The position numbers and the translations under genes were made by a program. The notes beneath the pieces were generated by a model. The model saw only the letters and a list, made by a program, of their open reading frames with translations, did not search any database and had not been told where the DNA came from. Shown here one piece after another: positions 40,679 to 46,162 of a DNA stretch of 46,162 bases (position 1 is its first letter; every line of letters starts with the position of its first letter). The stretch comes from UBA5399 sp964592125 (GTDB taxonomy: Bacteria > Bacillota > Clostridia > Christensenellales > Christensenellaceae): assembly GCA_964592125.1 (NCBI GenBank), contig CAZQBV010000011.1:1-46162 (forward strand). The letters run 5' to 3'.

Positions 40679-41338
40679 ATGGAAATTAAAGAGTACAACG
40701 GGAAGCAAAGATGTTTTATTATCGAAATGCCAGAAGTGATTCGTGAAGTGCCCGGTATTCGTGTGTTTGGAAAACTACTAAAGTCTTTTATATTTACTAC
40801 GGATGTTGCCCTTATAAAAAACCACAATGCAAATGCCGTTATGGCAATTTATCCTTTTGCCGCGCAACCATCTATTAACGATTCTATTATTGCGGCAGCG
40901 GATGTGCCTGTTTTTTGTGGCATTGGTGGTTTGAATGTATCGGGTGAAAGAATTGTGGAAATGGCAAAGCAAGCTGAATATAGTGGTGCTGCAGGTGTGG
41001 TGGTGGATGCCAGTGTGGAAAGTGAAACCATTAGTAAAATGCAAAATGTGCTGGATGTTCCCGTGGTGGTTACCATTGTTTCCGAGAAAGAGGATATTGA
41101 GCGGCGCATTGAAGCGGGTGCAGATATCTTTAATGTGTCGGGTGCTGCGAATACCTGTAAAATTATAGAGAATATAAAGAACAAATACCCATACATGCCA
41201 ATGATCGCCACAGGTGGCCCTACAGATGATGCTATTTTAGAAACTGTGCATTGCGGGGCAGATGCCATTAGTTTTTCTCCACCAACCAATGCAGAAATAT
41301 TTAAAAAACAAATGCAAATCTTCAGAGAGGGATTGTAG
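40679..41338 (+). CDS. Uncharacterised TIM-barrel protein
   Basis: This 219-residue soluble protein has TIM-barrel features of the ribulose-phosphate-binding type: repeated beta-strand ends VPVFCGIGG, AAGVVVDAS, VPVVVTIVS, AGADIFNVSG and MIATGGPTDDAILETV with a glycine-rich phosphate-binding loop near the C-terminus. I recognise close relatives only as unnamed or 'hydrolase' proteins in Clostridia and do not assign a reaction. The ATG at 40679 has AAGG 9 bases upstream; the ATG at 40673 would add MN. It follows the anti-sigma-like gene by about 14 bp and is probably cotranscribed. Confidence 0.7.
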   Translation: MEIKEYNGKQRCFIIEMPEVIREVPGIRVFGKLLKSFIFTTDVALIKNHNANAVMAIYPFAAQPSINDSIIAAADVPVFCGIGGLNVSGERIVEMAKQAEYSGAAGVVVDASVESETISKMQNVLDVPVVVTIVSEKEDIERRIEAGADIFNVSGAANTCKIIENIKNKYPYMPMIATGGPTDDAILETVHCGADAISFSPPTNAEIFKKQMQIFREGL

Positions 41339-41398
41339 TACTTGATATATCTTTCTAGATGAAAAAGTATTTGTTGTTATAGTGAAAACAGCATGACA

Positions 41399-41442
41399 TA
41401 GAAGAGCGAATGTTTCTAATAACGATCAATCGCTTCTTTTTT
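41399..41442 (+). terminator. Probable terminator after the TIM-barrel gene
   Basis: GAAGAGCGA pairs with TCGCTTC (2-nt bulge) and is followed by a T-run at 41437-41442. Confidence 0.55.
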
Positions 41443-41454
41443 ATGTTGTTTATG

Positions 41455-41484
41455 TTGACTATCTGTTTATAGTTACTATATAAT
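41455..41484 (+). promoter_or_regulatory. Promoter of the chemoreceptor gene
   Basis: -35 TTGACT (41455-41460), 18-bp spacer and -10 TATAAT (41479-41484). A housekeeping-type promoter; no sigma-28 motif is evident. Confidence 0.7.
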
Positions 41485-41545
41485 TAGCAAGATTAACAAG
41501 AAATATTGTGTGTAAAAAAATAAGATTTTTCTTAAGGCTACTTTG

Positions 41546-43306
41546 ATGGGGGTAAACGTGAAGAACAAGACAATTAAGAGTAAGTTTGTTCAGCAGAACT
41601 TTGGCATGGGAATTGTAATGGTAATTGCATTTCTGTTGGTGTCGGTTTTAAGCATTAGCCAGTTGGCAAACAATGCGTTGGCTCAACAAGAACAGCAGAT
41701 GCGCAGTGACTTTGACAGATTGATACAGAGTGAAGTGCAAACCGCGGTGTCGCTTTTGGAACATTATAACGGATTGGTGGAGTCCGGTGAAATGACATTG
41801 GACGAGGCGAAGCTTGCGTCGGCAAATGTGATTCGTGAGATGAAATATGGCAAAGACGGGTATTTCTGGATTGATACTTCCACAGGAACAAACGTTGTGT
41901 TGCTGGGAAAAGATACGGAAGGAACAAACAGGTGGGATGCCAAAGACAATAATGGGTTGTTGTTCATTCAAGAGATTATAAAGAATGCAAAGCAGCCGGA
42001 CGGTGGGTTTACGGATTATTATTTCCCCAAAGCGGGAAGTGACGAGCCGTTGCCAAAGCGCGGGTTTGCTATTTACTTTGAGCCGTTTGATTTTGTTGTA
42101 GGCACAGGCAACTATATAGATGATATTGATGTTGCGGTGGCTGAGGGAAGCAAGGACATGCAGAACGGAATGACAAGGACGTTGCTGATTTTGATTGGTT
42201 TGGGAGTGGTTTTTATTGCCGGCATTGTTTATTTCACATTGCGGCTAGCCGGCAGTATTTCAAATCCGATTCAAAAACTGACAAAAGTGGGAGAGGATAT
42301 CTCCAAGGGTGTGATTGCACAAACGCCGATTGACGTTCACAGCAAGGAGTTTTTTGGTGAACTGAAAACATTGGCACAGTCGTTTGCGTTGATTGAAAGC
42401 AGCAGCAAAGAACAAGAAGATGCGATGATTCGTATGGCCAACGGTGATTTGAATACAAAGCTTCAAAAGAGAAGTGAAGAGGATAAAATTGGAAATGCAT
42501 TTGAAAAGATGCGCTTGAGCTTAAGCGACATGATGCAAAAAATCAGTGATGTGGCAGGCAAGGTGGCAACGGCTTCTTCTACCATTGCGGCAAGCAGCAA
42601 TTCGTTGGCAAACGCATCCACAGAACAGTCTACGTCAATTGAAGAACTTTCGGATTCGATTGAGGGAGTGGCGACAAAATCTAAGGCCAATGCTGAAAAA
42701 TCGCAACAGGCGGCTGATTTGTCTCAAAGCATTGAGCAGAGCGCGCAGGAAAGTAATTTGCAAATGTTGAAGATGGTGGAGTCTGTGCAGAACATTCAGA
42801 CTGCAAGTGAGAATATCAGCAAAATTATCAAAGTAATTGATGATATTGCGTTTCAGACTAATATTCTTGCGCTGAATGCATCGGTAGAGGCGGCAAGAGC
42901 GGGTGAGCAAGGAAAAGGATTTGCGGTTGTTGCCGAAGAGGTGCGGAATTTGGCCGCCAAGAGTGCGGAAGCGGCGAAAAACACCGGTCAAATGATTGTG
43001 GATTCTATGGAAAAATCTGATCAAGGCGCACAGATTGCAAAGGAAACCTCGCAGTCTTTGCAAGAGATTATGGAGAGAATTACGCAGTCTGTTGAGTTGA
43101 TTAACAATATCTTAGTGGATTCCAATATGCAAAATGAAGCAGTGGTGCATATTAACCAAGGAATTGAGCAAATCAGCGAAGTGGTGCAAAATAACAATGC
43201 GACATCGGAGGAAGTTGCGGCTTCGTCGGAAGAGATGAGTGACCAATCGGAATTGTTGCTAAAACTAATCTCTAAGTTTCAGTTTGAAAAGGATGCCTCC
43301 AAGTAG
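41546..43306 (+). CDS. Methyl-accepting chemotaxis protein with Cache sensor
   Basis: This 586-residue receptor has a transmembrane helix near residues 15-40, a periplasmic-type single Cache domain (about 45-200, containing the GKDGYFWIDT and VVGTGNYIDDID elements typical of sCache_2), a second helix near 208-230, a HAMP domain, and a signalling domain with the hairpin tip EAARAGEQGKGFAVVAEEVR. It ends KFQFEKDASK, without a CheR/CheB-binding pentapeptide. Ligands of this Cache group are often small carboxylates. No other chemotaxis or flagellar gene is in the window. The ATG at 41546 has AAGG 8 bases upstream; a GTG at 41558 with GGGGG is also plausible. It ends with TAG. Confidence 0.93.
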   Translation: MGVNVKNKTIKSKFVQQNFGMGIVMVIAFLLVSVLSISQLANNALAQQEQQMRSDFDRLIQSEVQTAVSLLEHYNGLVESGEMTLDEAKLASANVIREMKYGKDGYFWIDTSTGTNVVLLGKDTEGTNRWDAKDNNGLLFIQEIIKNAKQPDGGFTDYYFPKAGSDEPLPKRGFAIYFEPFDFVVGTGNYIDDIDVAVAEGSKDMQNGMTRTLLILIGLGVVFIAGIVYFTLRLAGSISNPIQKLTKVGEDISKGVIAQTPIDVHSKEFFGELKTLAQSFALIESSSKEQEDAMIRMANGDLNTKLQKRSEEDKIGNAFEKMRLSLSDMMQKISDVAGKVATASSTIAASSNSLANASTEQSTSIEELSDSIEGVATKSKANAEKSQQAADLSQSIEQSAQESNLQMLKMVESVQNIQTASENISKIIKVIDDIAFQTNILALNASVEAARAGEQGKGFAVVAEEVRNLAAKSAEAAKNTGQMIVDSMEKSDQGAQIAKETSQSLQEIMERITQSVELINNILVDSNMQNEAVVHINQGIEQISEVVQNNNATSEEVAASSEEMSDQSELLLKLISKFQFEKDASK

Positions 43307-43386
43307 ATAGAAGTATGATGAGGATGAAAACAGGAAACTGATTGACAAAATAAGCGGTGCTTTCGAAGTAAATATTGACATGCAGT

Positions 43387-43427
43387 AAAAAACAAGCCAA
43401 GATTGTAAAGTCAAGGCTTGTTTTTTT
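43387..43427. terminator. Terminator after the chemoreceptor gene
   Basis: AAAAAACAAGCC (43387-43398) pairs with GGCTTGTTTTTTT (43415-43427); A-rich on one side and T-rich on the other, so it can act in both directions. Confidence 0.85.
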
Positions 43428-43631
43428 GTATGATTTACAGAGTGAGATATGAGGCAGCGATGAATCATATAATTGTAGAATAGTACAAGTCGCTCGATAT
43501 GAATATTCTGAAAACACTACTTGCTTTATTTGACTAACTTGTATTAATGTATTAAAATATGAATATTAAAATAGTGGTTTTTATTGTCTAAAATTATCAG
43601 CTTTTGGTTTATTGTTAAAGTATGCTTGATG

Positions 43632-43660
43632 TTGATACGATAGTTTTAGTATGGTATAAA
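43632..43660 (+). promoter_or_regulatory. Promoter of the large secreted protein gene
   Basis: -35 TTGATA (43632-43637), 17-bp spacer and -10 TATAAA (43655-43660). The stretch 43428-43631 is AT-rich and I see nothing else in it. Confidence 0.65.
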
Positions 43661-43734
43661 AAACCCCCAAAAGCATAGAATGGTTCAAAGAAAAATGGTT
43701 GAAATTTATTATTTAAATATGGGAGAGTGGCAAA

Positions 43735-46162
43735 ATGAAAAAAGGTAGGGGTATGAAAGGTATTACCAGCTTTGTATTGGTGGTGATGCTGGTTTTGGGA
43801 TTGTGTGTAACGGGTTTTGCGCAAATGCCTTTGGAGGAAACAATGCCTGAGGCGCAGGTGCAGGAGGAGTTGCCAGATGCCCCGCCTGAATTGGACATAC
43901 AGACGACTGTAGAACCGCAGGTTGAAATAGAGCCAGTGGAGCAGGAAAATGCTGCGGTGGCCGAAGAACCGCAGGCAGAGCCCATGGCACTGTACAATAT
44001 AACAGGCTATGTGAATGAGTACAACGCTGCTGCACCCGGCCTTAATGTACCAGTGGCGGGTGCGGCGGTTACCATTGATGGTGTAATGAATAACCAACTT
44101 ACAGATGGTACAGGAAAGTTTTATGCGCCCGGAATTGTTGAAGGCACCTATACTGTAACAGTGGTATTGGATGGCTATAAAATATGGAAGGGCAGGTTGC
44201 AGGTGGGTGATTTCCCCACAATGGGGAATATGAAGCTTTCGGCCGATGCGGGAAGCTTGGTAAAAAACGACAACACTGTGAATTTTGATCCTGTAAAAGC
44301 AACGGGTAGAGTGACTTATAGCGGTGTGGGTATTGGAGAGGGCAAGCCAATTCAACTGGAAAAACTGCCAGGTGGCGTGGTGGCAAGCGGAACCATAAAA
44401 GCTGGTGGTGCATACGAGTTTTCTAAAGTGCCCAATGGTACGTACAAGGTAGTGGTTCCCTCGTTTGACCAGTATGAGGCCAGCTATTCCAATACTTTTG
44501 ATATTTTGTACGATGGCAAAAGCAATGTAGATGTTCCAATGACAAAAATAAGCATCGCCGGTTCGGTTTCGGATGAAAGCTTTTTTGGCAATGGGAATGG
44601 GCGCTGGTTGTCGGACGCCAAGATTACTTTAAAAACAAATGCCGGTATAAAAATTGGGAATTCCATAACAACAAATGCTGTGGGCGAATTTAAATTTTCG
44701 GAAGCAACGGGTCACTCCATTCAAACAGGTACATCCTACAAAATAGACATTGATTGTGATGGTTATATCTACAAGCAAGATGTGCCCGCCAGCGTGTTAG
44801 CACAAAGCTTGAATATAGGCGAAACACAGCTGGAGCCAGTAAAAATTACAGGCACGGCAGGTTTGACTGACCCAGATGCTGGTGACACGATTAACAATGG
44901 TGGCTTTGTAAAGTTGTTTAAAAAGAAGACAACAGGAACATATGGCAAGTATACCGAAGCGCTGGATGAGTCTGTAATGACTGCGCCTGTTACTGCAGGC
45001 GGAAACTATATCCTGAAATCCACACCAGACAACAGGATAAAAGATGGCGACTATGCGGTGAAAGTATACCGAGAAAAATATAAGACAGAAGCAATCCCCA
45101 CAACCGTTGGCGATCCGGCTGGATTGAATCCGACCTTGCGGGCTAATGTAAGCCATGCATTGAAGAATCTATCACCATTAAAAATGTTTGGACAGTTAAA
45201 GTATAAAGATTTTGACATGGTGATACAAAGCACTGGTTTGATGGGTGGGCCTACCACAGTGAAGGTGGTTTTGCCAAGTGGACAGGAAATAACAATAAAT
45301 ACAGATGCCAATGGCAACTTTGACTCGTTTACCCCTACAAAGTATTACTTGCTAAATGGCGAATATAAGCTGACCTTTGAAGTGAATAAGTTTGAACGGA
45401 TTACCCGTACTTTCAAGATTTTCTTTGAAGAAGACCAGGTGGAAATAAAAGACCTGGTGCTGGAGCCTACCAAAATTTATGGCAGGGTAAGGGATATGTA
45501 TTTAGCTGGTGGGATTGGCTCGGCTAAATTGACACTGTATAAAACATTGGACAGGCAGCAAAATGGCAACAATGCCACACCCATTACGCAGGATCATGGA
45601 CAGGTGACATGTGTTGCGAAAAACCCAGTTTATTCTGCTGTGGATGGCAGTTTCATGTTTACGCATGTGCCCAATATGCCAAATCCAAATGCGCCATTTA
45701 ACGATGCACCGGGTGAATCTTACACGGTGGTGGCATATGCATCGAAGGATTACAGGGAAAATACCGTTAACAATATTACAATCAATTATAGCTCGTGGGG
45801 ACCGATGGAAATAAAAATGATACCCATTTCCGAAGGATATCGTGTGGAAGGCTATGTAACTGACAAATATGATAAGCGAGCGGCAAATGCTACGGTACGT
45901 TTGTATTCTGTAGACTCCAATGGCACACTGGCTTACCAAAAAGCAGCCAGTACCAATGTTGCCGGTGATTTTATGATGGAGAAGGTACAGCCGGGCAAAT
46001 ATAAATTAAAAATATGTTATAGAGGACATGCATTAAAATATTTTGATATTGAAGTTAAAGATGAAGACTTGGCAGCGGGCAAGTTTAAACTAACTGAAAA
46101 ACTGACTGCGGATTTTTCGGGCGTTATTCGTGACCCAAATAACAGCTTCAAACCTGTAAGTG
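43735..46162 (+). CDS. Large secreted protein with carboxypeptidase-regulatory-like repeats (3' end outside window)
   Basis: An uninterrupted frame of at least 809 codons begins at ATG 43735 (GGGAG 9 bases upstream) and continues past the window edge. Residues 1-30 form a signal peptide (ITSFVLVVMLVLGLCVTGFA, probably cut after Ala30). Residues about 31-85 are rich in Glu, Pro and Gln. After that, repeated beta-sandwich domains of about 80-100 residues follow, each with the pattern G-x-V then G-A-x-V, G-x-F or G-x-Y, V-P-x-G-x-Y. These resemble CarboxypepD_reg/Cna-B-like domains found in cell-surface adhesins and stalks. No catalytic domain is seen so far, and the anchor would lie outside the window. 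Confidence 0.8.
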   Translation, partial: MKKGRGMKGITSFVLVVMLVLGLCVTGFAQMPLEETMPEAQVQEELPDAPPELDIQTTVEPQVEIEPVEQENAAVAEEPQAEPMALYNITGYVNEYNAAAPGLNVPVAGAAVTIDGVMNNQLTDGTGKFYAPGIVEGTYTVTVVLDGYKIWKGRLQVGDFPTMGNMKLSADAGSLVKNDNTVNFDPVKATGRVTYSGVGIGEGKPIQLEKLPGGVVASGTIKAGGAYEFSKVPNGTYKVVVPSFDQYEASYSNTFDILYDGKSNVDVPMTKISIAGSVSDESFFGNGNGRWLSDAKITLKTNAGIKIGNSITTNAVGEFKFSEATGHSIQTGTSYKIDIDCDGYIYKQDVPASVLAQSLNIGETQLEPVKITGTAGLTDPDAGDTINNGGFVKLFKKKTTGTYGKYTEALDESVMTAPVTAGGNYILKSTPDNRIKDGDYAVKVYREKYKTEAIPTTVGDPAGLNPTLRANVSHALKNLSPLKMFGQLKYKDFDMVIQSTGLMGGPTTVKVVLPSGQEITINTDANGNFDSFTPTKYYLLNGEYKLTFEVNKFERITRTFKIFFEEDQVEIKDLVLEPTKIYGRVRDMYLAGGIGSAKLTLYKTLDRQQNGNNATPITQDHGQVTCVAKNPVYSAVDGSFMFTHVPNMPNPNAPFNDAPGESYTVVAYASKDYRENTVNNITINYSSWGPMEIKMIPISEGYRVEGYVTDKYDKRAANATVRLYSVDSNGTLAYQKAASTNVAGDFMMEKVQPGKYKLKICYRGHALKYFDIEVKDEDLAAGKFKLTEKLTADFSGVIRDPNNSFKPVS

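Noticed and set aside
43713..44355. Minus-strand open frames in the secreted-protein gene
   Set aside because: They are antisense to a continuous plus-strand frame with a signal peptide and good start, and they have no ribosome binding site or recognisable product.
1..46162. CRISPR arrays, prophage, insertion sequences or replication origin
   Set aside because: I saw no regularly spaced direct repeats, transposase, integrase or phage structural genes, and no DnaA-box cluster.

Overview
The window is a gene-dense bacterial chromosome segment of moderate-to-low G+C content. It most likely comes from a member of the Clostridia (Bacillota). Supporting signs are the conserved order prpC-prkC-rsgA-rpe-thiN / rpmB / asp23-fakA / recG, strong GGAGG-type ribosome binding sites, TTGACA/TATAAT promoters, a PASTA-domain Ser/Thr kinase, GerMN-domain lipoproteins, a membrane pyrophosphatase and a B12-dependent (class II) ribonucleotide reductase. 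No plasmid, phage or insertion sequence is visible. TAG is an ordinary stop codon in at least nine genes.

Layout. 1-9777: a partial tRNA-Pro, then PrpC/PrkC signalling with overlapping rsgA-rpe-thiN, a convergent rpmB, asp23-fakA, and recG. 9780-16360: a compact histidine operon hisZ-G-D-B-H-A-F-IE with its own promoter and terminator; hisC and a histidinol-phosphatase are absent here. 16377-24267, all on the minus strand: asparaginase, membrane pyrophosphatase, an NCS2-type permease behind a non-pyrrolysine homologue of monomethylamine methyltransferase MtmB, tRNA-Cys, and an orphan response regulator. 24375-26959: an ABC exporter convergent with an amidohydrolase. 27156-35823: a two-component system followed by two GerMN lipoproteins, an ECF transporter S-component, comEC and holA, with convergent rpsT. 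36421-46162: murI, nrdJ, a stand-alone zinc-finger anti-sigma-like protein behind an ECF-sigma-type promoter, an uncharacterised TIM-barrel protein, a chemoreceptor, and the first 2.4 kb of a large secreted repeat protein that runs off the window.

Most interesting points. (1) An MtmB-family methyltransferase in which a TTA leucine codon stands where MtmB has its in-frame UAG (pyrrolysine), next to a permease. (2) Two copies of a roughly 190-230 bp hairpin-rich interspersed element with imperfect terminal inverted repeats. (3) A ComEC whose C-terminal metallo-beta-lactamase domain has lost the whole metal-binding motif. (4) Two genes (rsgA and the histidine kinase) whose conserved N-termini can only be reached from an ATT start codon. 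(5) A response regulator-kinase-GerMN lipoprotein order that parallels actinobacterial mtrAB-lpqB. (6) Paired NrdR-like boxes at nrdJ, a likely leaderless murI, and a structured leader in front of prpC that I could not assign to a class.
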